Below are positions 17,552-28,699 of a stretch of DNA of 64,000 nt, piece by piece. The DNA is taken from assembly GCA_965213855.1 (NCBI GenBank), contig CBDCAA010000008.1:1054001-1118000 (forward strand), given 5' to 3'. A model generated the notes under the pieces. It made no database searches, was not told the DNA's origin, and saw only the letters and a list, made by a program, of their open reading frames with translations. Source of the DNA: JBBROS01 sp965213855 (GTDB taxonomy: Bacteria > Pseudomonadota > Alphaproteobacteria > Acetobacterales > Acetobacteraceae). Each line of letters opens with the position of its first letter. The first letter of the stretch is position 1. Both the position numbers and the translations under genes were made by a program.

Positions 17552-17596
17552 ACCGGACAGATCGAGTGCTACTAAACCGGACAGATCGAGTGCTAC
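17552..17596. repeat. 21-bp sequence in direct duplicate, probable IS end
   Basis: The 21-mer beginning ACCGGACAGATCGAG and ending TGCTAC occurs at 17552-17572 and again at 17576-17596, separated by TAA, i.e. a 24-bp period. It lies just outside the transposase remnant's 5' end, where a terminal repeat of the element is expected. No matching inverted copy was found on the far side (17042-17130), consistent with deletion of that end. Confidence 0.7.
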
Positions 17597-17667
17597 CTAC
17601 ACGCACAGGGGCCGCCCTTGCCGGGGCAAGGTTCCGCCTCTATAGCCCCCGGGCCAACGGAGGCAGG

Positions 17668-19704
17668 ATGGCAGGTACACCCGACCCCGAAACGCTCACC
17701 CCCGGCGTGCCTCGCTTCCGGGCGCCGGCCATCGCGCGACAGAGCCCGCATTCTCGCCAGGGGCCGGGCGCGGGCGAGACAATGGCCAACGCCGTTCGGG
17801 CCTTGACCCTCGATGCTGTCGCTGCCGCCGACTCGGGACACGTTGGCATGCCGCTCGGCATGGCCGATGCCGCGACCACCCTCTGGACGCGGTTCCTTCG
17901 GCTCGACGCAACAGACCCGCGCTGGCCCGATCGCGACCGCTTCGTGCTGTCGGCCGGGCATGGGTCGATGCTCCTCTACGCGCTCCTGCACTTGACCGGG
18001 CACGCCGGGATGGACATCGGCGCGCTGCAACGGTTCCGCCAGCTCGACAGCCCGGCAGGCGGCCATCCCGAACATGGCGAGCACCCGGCCATCGAGGCCA
18101 CGACAGGACCACTCGGTCAAGGGCTGGCCACCGCAGTCGGTCTTGCCTTGGCAGAGCGCATGATGGCCGCGCGCTTCGGCCGCAGCCTGGTCGACCACCG
18201 GACCTGGGTGATCGCATCCGACGGCGACCTGATGGAGGGCATCAGCCATGAGGCGGCCGGGCTGGCCGGCCATCTCCGGCTGGAGAAGCTGACCGTGCTG
18301 TGGGACGACAACAGCGTCTCGATCGACGGCCACACCGCGCTCTCGTCCTCCGACGACACGCTCCGGCGGTTTGCGGCCAGCGGTTGGACCACCAAGCGTG
18401 TCGACGGACACGACGCCGTCGCCGTCGCCTCGGCCCTGTCCCTCGCGCTGCGCTCCAAGCGCCCGACCTTGATCGCGTGCCGCACCACCGCCGGCGCCCT
18501 CTCCATGGCCGCCGCTCGGCGCACGCTGGCTTGGCCGCACGACCCCTTCCGCGTGCCCGAGACGATCGCCACACGATGGCACGAGGCCGGCGTCCGCGGC
18601 CTGCCGGCCCGGCGGGCCTGGCTGAAGCGGCTCGCCAATCATCCGTTGCGGTCAGAGTTCACCCGCGTCACCGCCGGCCGCCTGCCCGAGCTGTGGCACG
18701 AGTCCGTCGCCGCCTTGAAGGCCGAGCTTGCCGAAATGCAGCCCTGCGCGGCGACCCGGCACAGCAGCCAGCGGGTCCTCCAGGCCCTCGCCGACGCCAT
18801 CCCCGAACTCGTCGGCGGCTCGGCCGACCTCACCAGCTCGAACCTGACCCAGGCGGACAGCATGGCGCCGGTCAGCGCCGGCAACTACGCCGGCCGCTAC
18901 ATTCATTTTGGCATCCGCGAGCACGGCATGGCCGCATGCCTGAACGGCATGGCGCTGCATGGCGGGTTGCTGCCCTACGCCGGCACGTTCCTCGTATTCA
19001 CCGACTACATGCGGCCGGCCCTCCGCCTGAGCGCGCTGATGCGTCGCAGGGTGGTCTATGTCCTCACGCACGATAGCATCGGCGTCGGCCAGGACGGGCC
19101 GACGCACCAGCCCATCGAGCACCTTGCCTCGTTCCGGGCGATGCCGAACGTACACGTGCTGCGCCCCGCGGACGCTATGGAGACGGCCGAGTGCTGGGAA
19201 CTTGCGGTACGCCGGGCCGACGGGCCCAGTTTGCTGGTGCTCTCGCGCCAGGCTGTGCCGGCCGTACGGACCGAAGCCGGGGAGAACCGCTGCGCCCGGG
19301 GCGGCTACATCCTGAAGGAGGCGAAGGGGCCGCGACACGTCACGCTGATCGCCTCGGGCAGCGAGGTGTCCGTGGCACTCGATGCCAGCCGGCTACTCGC
19401 GCAGGCGGGATTGTCAGCGGCGGTCGTCTCCCTGCCCTCCTGGGAATTGTTTTCCGTCCAGGACGACAGCTACCGCGCCGAGGTTCTCGGGACAGTGTTG
19501 CGCGTCGGTGTCGAGGCCGCGTGCGGCTTCGGGTGGGAGCGTTGGCTCGGCGCCGAGGGCATCTTCATCGGCATGACCGGCTTCGGCGCCAGCGCCCCGG
19601 CCGAGGACCTGTTCCGCCATTTCGGCATAACGCCGGCTGCCGTCGCCGCGGCCGTCCGCAAACGACTTCAGCCTGTGCACAACGAGAGGGAGCTGACACC
19701 ATGA
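17668..19704 (+). CDS. tkt: Transketolase
   Basis: Thiamine-diphosphate enzyme transferring two-carbon units between sugar phosphates (pentose phosphate or Calvin cycle); cytoplasmic, 678 aa. Blocks visible: DSGHVGMPLGMADAATTLW, FVLSAGHGSMLLYALLHLTG, TTGPLGQGLATAVGLALAE, the ThDP motif ASDGDLMEGISHEA ending in WDDNSVSIDGHT, FGIREHGMAACLNGMALHGG and HDSIGVGQDGPTHQPIEHL. The first Gly of the GDG motif is Ser, a substitution common in alphaproteobacterial enzymes. ATG 17668 is chosen because a GGAGG lies 4 bp before it; upstream codons run into IS-derived sequence. Stop overlaps gap by ATGA. Confidence 0.92.
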   Translation: MAGTPDPETLTPGVPRFRAPAIARQSPHSRQGPGAGETMANAVRALTLDAVAAADSGHVGMPLGMADAATTLWTRFLRLDATDPRWPDRDRFVLSAGHGSMLLYALLHLTGHAGMDIGALQRFRQLDSPAGGHPEHGEHPAIEATTGPLGQGLATAVGLALAERMMAARFGRSLVDHRTWVIASDGDLMEGISHEAAGLAGHLRLEKLTVLWDDNSVSIDGHTALSSSDDTLRRFAASGWTTKRVDGHDAVAVASALSLALRSKRPTLIACRTTAGALSMAAARRTLAWPHDPFRVPETIATRWHEAGVRGLPARRAWLKRLANHPLRSEFTRVTAGRLPELWHESVAALKAELAEMQPCAATRHSSQRVLQALADAIPELVGGSADLTSSNLTQADSMAPVSAGNYAGRYIHFGIREHGMAACLNGMALHGGLLPYAGTFLVFTDYMRPALRLSALMRRRVVYVLTHDSIGVGQDGPTHQPIEHLASFRAMPNVHVLRPADAMETAECWELAVRRADGPSLLVLSRQAVPAVRTEAGENRCARGGYILKEAKGPRHVTLIASGSEVSVALDASRLLAQAGLSAAVVSLPSWELFSVQDDSYRAEVLGTVLRVGVEAACGFGWERWLGAEGIFIGMTGFGASAPAEDLFRHFGITPAAVAAAVRKRLQPVHNERELTP

Positions 19705-20717
19705 CCGTCAAGGTCGCGATCAACGGGTTCGGGCGCATCGGCCGCCTCGTCTTGCGCGCCATTGTCGAGAGCGGCCGGACCGATGTCGAGCCGGTCGCCA
19801 TCAACGATCTCGGCAGCGTCGAGGCCAACGCGCACCTGTTCCGCTACGACAGTGTCCATGGCCGCTTCCCCGGCACGGTCGACGTCGAGGGAGACAAGAT
19901 CACCATTCGCCACCAGGGACGGACCTATGGGCCGCTGAAGGTCACCGCCGAGCGGGACCCGGCCAAGGTTCCCTACCAAGGCGTCGACGTCGCGCTGGAA
20001 TGCACGGGCCGCTTCACGAGCAAGGAAGCGGCGATGGCGCTGATCGAAGGCGCCGGGGCAAAGAAAGTCCTGATCTCGGCGCCGGCCGACGGGGTGGACG
20101 CGACGATCGTCTATGGGGTGAACCACCACGTCATCACGCGCGAGATGACGGTCATCAGCAACGCATCGTGCACCACCAACTGCTTGGCGCCGATGGTGAA
20201 GGTGCTGCACGAGCAGTTCGGCATCCTCCGCGGCTACATGGTCACCATCCACGCCTATACCGGTGACCAGAACACGGTCGACACGCTGCACAAGGACCTC
20301 CATCGCGCGCGCGCCGCCGCCGTCAGCAGCATCCCGACCAGCACCGGTGCCGCCCGCGCCGTCGGCCTCGTCTTTCCGGAGCTGAAGGGCAAGCTGGACG
20401 GAACCTCCATCCGCGTTCCGGTCCCCAACGTCAGCCTCGTCAGCCTCGACGTGAACCTGCGCGAGGCAGCGACCGTTCAGCAGATCAACGACGCCATGAA
20501 GGCCTCGGCGGAGGGTGAGCTGAAGGGCATCCTCGACTACAACACCCATAAGTTGGTCAGCATCGACCTGAACCACCAGGCCGCGTCCTGCACGTTCGAC
20601 GCCACGCAGACGGCCGTGGTCGACGGCCAGTTGGCGCGCGTGATGGGCTGGTACGACAACGAATGGGGCTTCTCCAACCGCATGGCCGACACGGCCGCCC
20701 TGTTCGGAAGCCTGTAG
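19701..20717 (+). CDS. gap: Glyceraldehyde-3-phosphate dehydrogenase, type I
   Basis: Converts glyceraldehyde-3-phosphate to 1,3-bisphosphoglycerate (and back) with NAD(P). 338 aa. The Rossmann start is VAINGFGRIGRLVLRA, the active-site Cys lies in SNASCTTNCLAP, and the C-terminal WYDNEWGFSNRM is intact. The Asp after the second beta strand (AINDLGS) favours NAD over NADP, but dual use cannot be excluded. The ATG overlaps the tkt stop, and pgk starts on the very next base after the stop, so tkt-gap-pgk is one coupled operon. Confidence 0.95.
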   Translation: MTVKVAINGFGRIGRLVLRAIVESGRTDVEPVAINDLGSVEANAHLFRYDSVHGRFPGTVDVEGDKITIRHQGRTYGPLKVTAERDPAKVPYQGVDVALECTGRFTSKEAAMALIEGAGAKKVLISAPADGVDATIVYGVNHHVITREMTVISNASCTTNCLAPMVKVLHEQFGILRGYMVTIHAYTGDQNTVDTLHKDLHRARAAAVSSIPTSTGAARAVGLVFPELKGKLDGTSIRVPVPNVSLVSLDVNLREAATVQQINDAMKASAEGELKGILDYNTHKLVSIDLNHQAASCTFDATQTAVVDGQLARVMGWYDNEWGFSNRMADTAALFGSL

Positions 20718-21908
20718 GTGGCGGCACGCCGACTGAACGGCGTCGCCGTCCGAGGCCGCCGCGTCCTGCTGCGCGCGGACCTGAACGTCCCGGTGCGGGA
20801 TGGCCGCATCTCGGACCTGACGCGCATCGAGCGGCTGAGCCCGACCATCCGCGAGTTGGCTGAGGCCGGCGCCCACGTGGTCGTGTGCAGCCACTTCGAC
20901 CGTCCGAAGGGCCGGCGGGTCGAGTCGATGAGCCTGCGGCCGATGGCGACAGCCCTGGGCGAGGCGCTCGGCCGGACGGTCGCGTTCGCCGGGGATTGCA
21001 TCGGTACCGAGGCGGCGGCCGCTATCGGCGCCATGCGGGACGGCGACGTGCTGGTGCTCGAGAACACAAGGTTTCACGCCGGCGAGGAGGCGAACGACCC
21101 GGCCTTTGCCCAGGCGCTCGCGGCCAACGCGGACCTTTTCGTCAACGACGCCTTCTCCGCCGCGCACCGCGCCCACGCGAGCACGGAAGGCGTCGCCCGC
21201 CTGCTGCCATCCTATGCCGGCCGGCTGATGCAGCAGGAGCTGGAAGCGCTCGACAGCGCGCTCGGCACCCCGCAGCGTCCGGTCGCCGCGATCGTGGGCG
21301 GCAGCAAGGTGTCGACCAAGCTCGAGCTGCTGGGCAACCTGTCACGTCGGGTCGACGTGCTCGTGATCGGGGGCGCGATGGCGAACACGTTCCTTGCCGC
21401 CAAGGGCCTCGCTGTCGGCCGCAGCCTGCAGGAGGCCGAGATGCACGGCACCGCGCGCGATATCCTGGAGGAGGCGCACAGGGCGGGATGCAGCGTCGTG
21501 CTGCCGAGCGACGCGGTGGTGGCGCGGGACTTCCGGGCCCATCCGCCAACCCAGACGGTGGCGGTCGACGCGATCCCGGGCGATACGATGATGCTCGACG
21601 TAGGGCCGAATACGGTCGAGGCGCTGCGCCAGAGCCTGCCGGACATGCGGACGATCGTCTGGAACGGCCCGCTCGGCGCGTTCGAGACGCCGCCCTTCGA
21701 CGCCGCGACCACGGCCCTGGCCATCGCCGTCGCCGACGCGACCCGGCAAGGCGCCCTGCGCTCGGTCGCGGGTGGCGGCGACACCGTGTCCGCTCTCCGG
21801 CACGCCGGCGTGCTGGAGCAGTTCAGCTACGTCAGCTCGGCCGGCGGCGCATTCCTCGAGTGGCTCGAAGGCAAGACGCTCCCCGGCGTGAAAGCGCTGG
21901 AAGACTGA
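20718..21908 (+). CDS. pgk: Phosphoglycerate kinase
   Basis: Interconverts 1,3-bisphosphoglycerate plus ADP and 3-phosphoglycerate plus ATP. 396 aa. N-lobe RVLLRADLNVPVRDG and CSHFDRPKG are present, as are LENTRFHAGEE, the hinge/C-lobe IVGGSKVSTKLELL, and the nucleotide-binding WNGPLGAFE and SVAGGGDTVSAL. The GTG start directly abuts the gap stop codon. No fructose-bisphosphate aldolase gene follows, unlike many related operons. Confidence 0.95.
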   Translation: MAARRLNGVAVRGRRVLLRADLNVPVRDGRISDLTRIERLSPTIRELAEAGAHVVVCSHFDRPKGRRVESMSLRPMATALGEALGRTVAFAGDCIGTEAAAAIGAMRDGDVLVLENTRFHAGEEANDPAFAQALAANADLFVNDAFSAAHRAHASTEGVARLLPSYAGRLMQQELEALDSALGTPQRPVAAIVGGSKVSTKLELLGNLSRRVDVLVIGGAMANTFLAAKGLAVGRSLQEAEMHGTARDILEEAHRAGCSVVLPSDAVVARDFRAHPPTQTVAVDAIPGDTMMLDVGPNTVEALRQSLPDMRTIVWNGPLGAFETPPFDAATTALAIAVADATRQGALRSVAGGGDTVSALRHAGVLEQFSYVSSAGGAFLEWLEGKTLPGVKALED

Positions 21909-21962
21909 GGTGAACGGCTGACGAGCTCGGCTTGGCGGGTACTCGGGGCGTGGTCGTGCGTT

Positions 21963-21989
21963 GATCCTTCGTCGAAGAAGGAGGGATCC
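21963..21989 (+). promoter_or_regulatory. Hairpin sequestering the tspO ribosome-binding site
   Basis: TCCTTC (21965-21970), loop GTCGAA, then GAAGGA (21977-21982) form a perfect 6-bp stem that contains the Shine-Dalgarno GAAGGAGGG of the ATG at 21990. An alternative pairing, GATCC (21963-21967) with GGATC (21984-21988), would also cover it. Translation could depend on melting this stem. No experimental support. Confidence 0.35.
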
Positions 21990-22466
21990 ATGCGCAAGAA
22001 CACCGCTGCCCTGGTCGCGACCGGGGCCGTACTGGCCGCCGCGGTCGCAGGCTCGCGCTACTCCCCGGCCAACCCGCGCGACGCGATCTGGTATGCCTGG
22101 CTGGAGAAGCCCCGCTTCCGTCCTCCAGGCCCGGCGATCGGGGCGGCGTGGACGGTGCTCGACATTCTGCTGGCATATTCGGGCACCCGCCTTCTGGAGG
22201 CGCCGCCCAGCCCGGCCCGGCAGGCCGCAACAGCGGGCTGGCTCACGTCCGTTGCAGGGCTGTTCGCCTATCCTTGGCTGATGTTCGGCCGCCATCGGCT
22301 TGGGGCGGCACTCGGCTCGGTTTGCGTGATGATGGGTGGAACGCTGGTCGCTGTGATCGCCGGCGCGGAGGCGGATCGGCGCGCGTCCCGGGCGCTGGTC
22401 CCGCTGATTGGCTGGCTGGGTTTCGCCGGCGTGCTGCAGGAAGAAATCTGGCGACGGAACCGTTGA
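21990..22466 (+). CDS. tspO: TspO/MBR-family tryptophan-rich sensory protein
   Basis: A small polytopic membrane protein (158 aa, about five hydrophobic helices) of the TspO family, which binds porphyrins and modulates tetrapyrrole or stress responses. The family pattern is WYAWLEKPRFRPPGPAIGAAWTVLD followed by further Trp- and Gly-rich helices (TAGWLTSVAGLFAYPWLMF). It ends with a short polar WRRNR tail. A strong GGAGGG site precedes the ATG, but inside a potential hairpin. It lies 80 bp after pgk in the same direction. Confidence 0.75.
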   Translation: MRKNTAALVATGAVLAAAVAGSRYSPANPRDAIWYAWLEKPRFRPPGPAIGAAWTVLDILLAYSGTRLLEAPPSPARQAATAGWLTSVAGLFAYPWLMFGRHRLGAALGSVCVMMGGTLVAVIAGAEADRRASRALVPLIGWLGFAGVLQEEIWRRNR

Positions 22467-22497
22467 AGTCGGCGTTCCGTTAACTTATTTGCAACCT

Positions 22498-22719
22498 ATG
22501 CGTGCGACCATCCTCCTCATGATAGCTGGCAGCTCCCTCCAGGCGTTCTCAGGCGCGACAACTACGTCTGCCCTGGGGCGCACACCCGGCAGCGACGCCG
22601 TTCGGCTCGTCCGCACGAACGCGGGATCGACGGTGCAGCCGACACCATCGCCTACCCTCCCTATCGCGCGACCTGGCGTGCCGCCCCCACGGGGGTCGTT
22701 GCTGAACCTGTCAGCTTGA
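22498..22719 (+). CDS. Hypothetical 73-aa protein, possible signal peptide
   Basis: Not recognised and only weakly supported. The ATG at 22498 opens a frame whose product starts MRATILLMIAGSSLQAFSG (signal-peptide-like) and continues Thr/Pro-rich. There is no clear Shine-Dalgarno. It is the best coding candidate in the 550-bp gap 22467-23016 between tspO and the RNA helicase; a frame at 22762-22947 is less convincing. The rest of the gap carries a promoter and hairpin for the helicase. Confidence 0.25.
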   Translation: MRATILLMIAGSSLQAFSGATTTSALGRTPGSDAVRLVRTNAGSTVQPTPSPTLPIARPGVPPPRGSLLNLSA

Positions 22720-22813
22720 CCCGCATCAGCCGGGCACGCTCGCGTTCCCTAACCGCGGGCGGTGTTGTTCGGAGCGCCTATGCAGCGTCGCTCACGCGAG
22801 AGCCCCTATTTGC

Positions 22814-22842
22814 TTGACTTTGCTGCACTGCAACGCCATAAG
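22814..22842 (+). promoter_or_regulatory. Candidate promoter of the DEAD-box helicase gene
   Basis: TTGACT (-35, 22814-22819) and CATAAG (-10, 22837-22842) are 17 bp apart. Use of this promoter would give a 5' untranslated leader of about 165-170 nt before the ATG at 23017. Long leaders are common for cold-inducible DEAD-box RNA helicases, so post-transcriptional control is plausible. Confidence 0.4.
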
Positions 22843-22982
22843 CAATGGGCGCGTTTTGACGTGACCTCGTACGCTGTCTTCGACTGGTGCGCTCACATCA
22901 TCATTCTTGCGCCGGTTCGCGATCCTGACGATCGCTGCGCCCAATGATGCGCGTGACACAGACGTCCGTCCGTTAAGGGCTT

Positions 22983-22998
22983 CCTCAGCCTGCTGAGG
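22983..22998 (+). promoter_or_regulatory. Stem-loop in the helicase leader
   Basis: CCTCAG, loop CCTG, CTGAGG: a perfect 6-bp stem ending 18 bp before the ATG at 23017. It could shield or expose the ribosome-binding region, or act as a stabiliser. No run of T follows, so it is not a classical terminator. Confidence 0.4.
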
Positions 22999-23016
22999 GA
23001 ACGAGAGAACATCCGT

Positions 23017-24156
23017 ATGACAACCACGTTCGAAGGCCTCGGCCTTGCTTCGCCACTTCTGAAGGCGCTCACCACCGAAGGCTACACCACGCCGACCCCG
23101 ATCCAACTGCAAGCGATCCCTCATGTGCTGCAGGGCCGTGACGTCCAGGGCATCGCTCAGACCGGCACCGGCAAGACCGCAGCGTTCGCACTGCCGATCC
23201 TGCATCGGCTTCTGGCCGACAAGCGCACGCCGAAGCCCCGCTCCTGCCGCGTGCTGGTCCTGAGCCCCACACGGGAACTGGCCAGCCAGATCGTCGAGAG
23301 CTTCCGCGCCTACGGCCGCAACGCCGGTCTCCGCACCGCGCTGATCTTTGGCGGCGTGCCCAAGGGCCGGCAGTCGAAGGCGATGGCCGGTGGCGTCGAC
23401 GTACTGGTCGCGACACCCGGCCGCCTGCTGGACCACATGCACGACGGCGCCGTGCAGCTCGGCAGCGTCGAGGTGCTCGTGCTGGACGAGGCCGACCACA
23501 TGCTCGACCTCGGGTTCATCGTGCCCATCCGCAAGATCGTCAGCACGATCCCGACGGCACGGCAGACGCTGTTCTTCTCGGCCACCATGCCAAAGGAGAT
23601 CTCGGCCCTTGCCGGCGCCATGTTGCGGGACCCGGTGCACGTGGCCGTCACCCCGGTCGCAACGACCGCCGAACGGGTCGAGCAGCGTGTGATGTTCGTC
23701 GAGACGGCGCGCAAGCGGCAGGTCCTGGCGGACATCCTCAAGCGCGGCGATATGCACCGCACGCTGGTCTTCACCCGCACGAAGCACGGGGCCGACCGGG
23801 TGACGCAACACCTCGAAGCAGTCGGCATGCCCGCCGCCGCGATCCACGGCAATAAAAGCCAGCCGCAGCGGGAACGCGCCCTGGCGCAGTTCAAGGAGGG
23901 GCGCGTCAAGGTGCTCGTCGCGACCGACATCGCCGCCCGCGGCATCGACGTCGATGGCGTCACCCATGTCGTGAACTTCGACCTGCCGAACGTGCCCGAA
24001 GCCTACGTGCACCGGATCGGCCGCACGGCGCGCGCCGGCCACGCCGGCGTCGCGATCAGCTTCTGCGACAGCAGCGAGCGCGCCTTCCTCCGCGGCATCG
24101 AGAAGCTGATCAAGACCCGGCTCGAAGTGGATGAACCGGCCCGCCTGGCGGCGTAA
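23017..24156 (+). CDS. rhlE: DEAD-box ATP-dependent RNA helicase (RhlE-type)
   Basis: Unwinds RNA duplexes, typically in ribosome assembly, mRNA decay or cold adaptation. 379 aa, essentially only the helicase core. Q motif: FEGLGLASPLLKAL to PTPIQLQAIP. Motif I is AQTGTGKTAAF, Ia PTRELASQI, II VLDEADHMLDLGF, III FSATMP, V TDIAARGIDV, VI HRIGRTARAG. The tail after residue 360 is short, unlike longer RhlE proteins with basic extensions. The gene appears monocistronic with its own promoter and long leader. Subfamily naming is tentative. Confidence 0.9.
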   Translation: MTTTFEGLGLASPLLKALTTEGYTTPTPIQLQAIPHVLQGRDVQGIAQTGTGKTAAFALPILHRLLADKRTPKPRSCRVLVLSPTRELASQIVESFRAYGRNAGLRTALIFGGVPKGRQSKAMAGGVDVLVATPGRLLDHMHDGAVQLGSVEVLVLDEADHMLDLGFIVPIRKIVSTIPTARQTLFFSATMPKEISALAGAMLRDPVHVAVTPVATTAERVEQRVMFVETARKRQVLADILKRGDMHRTLVFTRTKHGADRVTQHLEAVGMPAAAIHGNKSQPQRERALAQFKEGRVKVLVATDIAARGIDVDGVTHVVNFDLPNVPEAYVHRIGRTARAGHAGVAISFCDSSERAFLRGIEKLIKTRLEVDEPARLAA

Positions 24157-24271
24157 ACACCGGCCGTCTTCCCTGGTGATGCCCAATCCCGTTGCAATCG
24201 ACGGGTTGGGTGCGCAACGTAGGACCCGGGCAGCTACGACACTGTCCGGTCCACCACGGGAGGCTTCGAGG

Positions 24272-24526
24272 ATGCGACGCTTTGGTCTTGGGCTATCCGC
24301 CCTGCTGATTGCCACGGCCGTGAGCGGCCCGGTGTTTGCCGCCAACACGTGCGAGGCCGAGCATCTGACCTGTGGCACCACGATGCCCGTCGGCGGCTAC
24401 TGCGAGTGCACCGCGCGCGGCCAAACCCAAAGCGGCACGGTGGTCAGCAAGCCGGCTCCGCGCCGGACCAGCAATTCGACCGCCGGTGGTTGCGGGGCGC
24501 AGCCGAACGCACCCGGCTGCCGCTAG
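24272..24526 (+). CDS. Small secreted Cys-containing protein
   Basis: Not recognised. 84 aa. Signal peptide MRRFGLGLSALLIATAVSG with cleavage probably after PVFA. The mature peptide of about 60 residues has six cysteines (around TCEAEHLTCG, GGYCECTARG and GGCGAQPNAPGCR), suggesting disulphides in the periplasm or outside the cell. A GGAGG lies 8 bp before the ATG. The gene stands alone between the helicase and a dispersed repeat that begins 2 bp after its stop codon. Confidence 0.6.
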   Translation: MRRFGLGLSALLIATAVSGPVFAANTCEAEHLTCGTTMPVGGYCECTARGQTQSGTVVSKPAPRRTSNSTAGGCGAQPNAPGCR

Positions 24527-24527
24527 T

Positions 24528-24632
24528 GTGTCCTGCCCCTGAAATACGCCTTCGTATCTCAGGCATCAGCAGGCCACGAAAGCGACGACTTGTGGCCCGA
24601 TAATTCGCCTGCGAATTTCTCAATCGGGAGAC
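24528..24632. repeat. Dispersed palindrome-rich repeat, copy 1
   Basis: About 105 bp, starting GTGTCCTGCCC and ending AATCGGGAGAC, flanked on each side by CTAG (24523-24526 overlapping by position with the stop codon of the previous gene, and 24632-24635). Three stems are visible: ATACG/CGTAT (24544-24557), GGCCAC/GTGGCC (24572-24597) and AATTCGC/GCGAATT (24602-24617). The second copy is at 63060-63167; 77 of 92 ungapped positions match by hand count. The ends are near-inverted repeats. It looks like a MITE or a REP-type element. Confidence 0.75.
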
Positions 24633-24690
24633 TAGGCCCTCCTCGCCTCACCAGGCTGCAGAAAGATCGCGCACGGCACTCTGCCCGCTC

Positions 24691-27399
<2,709 letters not shown>

Positions 27400-27505
27400 C
27401 GATAGAGCCTTATGGCTTCGTCCGGGCACGGGGCTGGGACAGGGACCGTTTCAAGCCTTTGAGATAGGCGGCAGCCTGCATGGGGTCAACGGAAGCGCGG
27501 CAACC

Positions 27506-28699
27506 CTACAAGACCACCACCGGAACCCGCTCGGCCGGCGGCGTGTTCCGGCTGCGTCCGCACCGTACTAGCCCATCGATGACCACCATCCCGATCCCCG
27601 GGAGGTCGCCCTGCCGCATGCTGTCCAGCAGGTCCGACCCTGCCGAGTGCTGGGCCCGGTCCATCAGCACGAAATCCGCCGCCCGACCCACCTCGATCAT
27701 GCCGCAATCCAGCTTGCGCATGCGCGCCGTATTGCCCGTCGCGCAGCACAACACCACCTCGGCCGGCGTGTCGCCCAGGCTGCTCAGCAGCGCGATCATC
27801 CGCAGGATCCCCAGCGGCTGCACGCCCGACCCGGCCGGCCCGTCCGTGCCCAGGATCACCCGGTCGAGCTGCCCCAGCTCCTTGGCGAACCGCAGCGCGC
27901 TCAGCCCCGCCAGCTCGTTGCCGTTGTGCACGATTTCGATCCCCCGCCCGCACCCCTCGCACAGGCAGCGGATCTGGCGCAGCGGCAGCGCCGTATGCCC
28001 GCCATTGATGTGCCCGATGATGTCCGCATCCGCCTCCAGCACCGTGTCCGCATCGATGTAGCCGGACCCGGGCACGCTCGGGCCGCCCGTGTGGATCGTG
28101 CTCTGGATGCCGTACTTGCGCGCCCACCCCACCATCTGCTTGGCCTCGGCCCCGGCCTTGACGCTGCCGAGCCCGACCTCGCCCAGCAGCGTCACCCCCG
28201 CCGCGGCAAGTTCGGCGAAGTCGCTCTCCACCATCCCCTGCTCGATCACCGGCGCCCCGGCCAGCACCTTCACCCCGCCCGGCCGATGGTTCGCATAGGC
28301 CCGCTGTGCCGTGATCGCGAGCGCCTTCAGCCCCACGATGTCGCGCGGCCGCCCCGGCAGGTGCACCTCTCCGGCCGAGATCATCGTCGTCACGCCGCCG
28401 TTCATCGTGCTGTCGATCCAGCCGAACTGGTTCTGGCGCGGCGTCCAGTCGCCGAACACCGGATGCACGTGGCTGTCGATCAGCCCCGGCGCCAGCGCAC
28501 AGCCTTGCGCGTCGATCACCACCCGCGCGCCACCGGTGTCGCAGTCGCGCTCCCGCCCAACTGCCGTGATCCGCCCACCCTCGGCCACCACCGTATCCGC
28601 ATCCAGGATCGGCTGCTCCAGCCGGCCAGACAGCAGCAGTCCGATGCCGCGGATCACGAGCTTGCCGTCCTGCCGCTCCGGCCCGGCTGCGAGCGCCAT
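27506..28699 (-). CDS. Amidohydrolase of the enamidase type
   Basis: 397 aa, amidohydrolase superfamily. The metal motif is LIDSHVHPVFGD (HxH, about residue 77), with a second-shell His in IHTGG and HINGGH and the Asp in LGTDGPAGSG. The arrangement and segments such as GGVTTMISAGEVHLPGRPRD, VTLLGEVGLGSVK and SRNTPPAERVPVV closely follow what I recall of Eubacterium barkeri enamidase, which opens 6-oxo-tetrahydronicotinate to 2-formylglutarate in nicotinate breakdown. Its start overlaps the MarR stop (ATGA). Function as an enamidase is inferred by similarity from memory; another cyclic amide could be the substrate. Confidence 0.75.
   Translation of the reverse strand: MALAAGPERQDGKLVIRGIGLLLSGRLEQPILDADTVVAEGGRITAVGRERDCDTGGARVVIDAQGCALAPGLIDSHVHPVFGDWTPRQNQFGWIDSTMNGGVTTMISAGEVHLPGRPRDIVGLKALAITAQRAYANHRPGGVKVLAGAPVIEQGMVESDFAELAAAGVTLLGEVGLGSVKAGAEAKQMVGWARKYGIQSTIHTGGPSVPGSGYIDADTVLEADADIIGHINGGHTALPLRQIRCLCEGCGRGIEIVHNGNELAGLSALRFAKELGQLDRVILGTDGPAGSGVQPLGILRMIALLSSLGDTPAEVVLCCATGNTARMRKLDCGMIEVGRAADFVLMDRAQHSAGSDLLDSMRQGDLPGIGMVVIDGLVRCGRSRNTPPAERVPVVVL

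Noticed and set aside
22762..22947. 61-codon frame between tspO and the helicase
   Set aside because: No ribosome-binding site, no recognisable motif, and it spans the likely helicase promoter.
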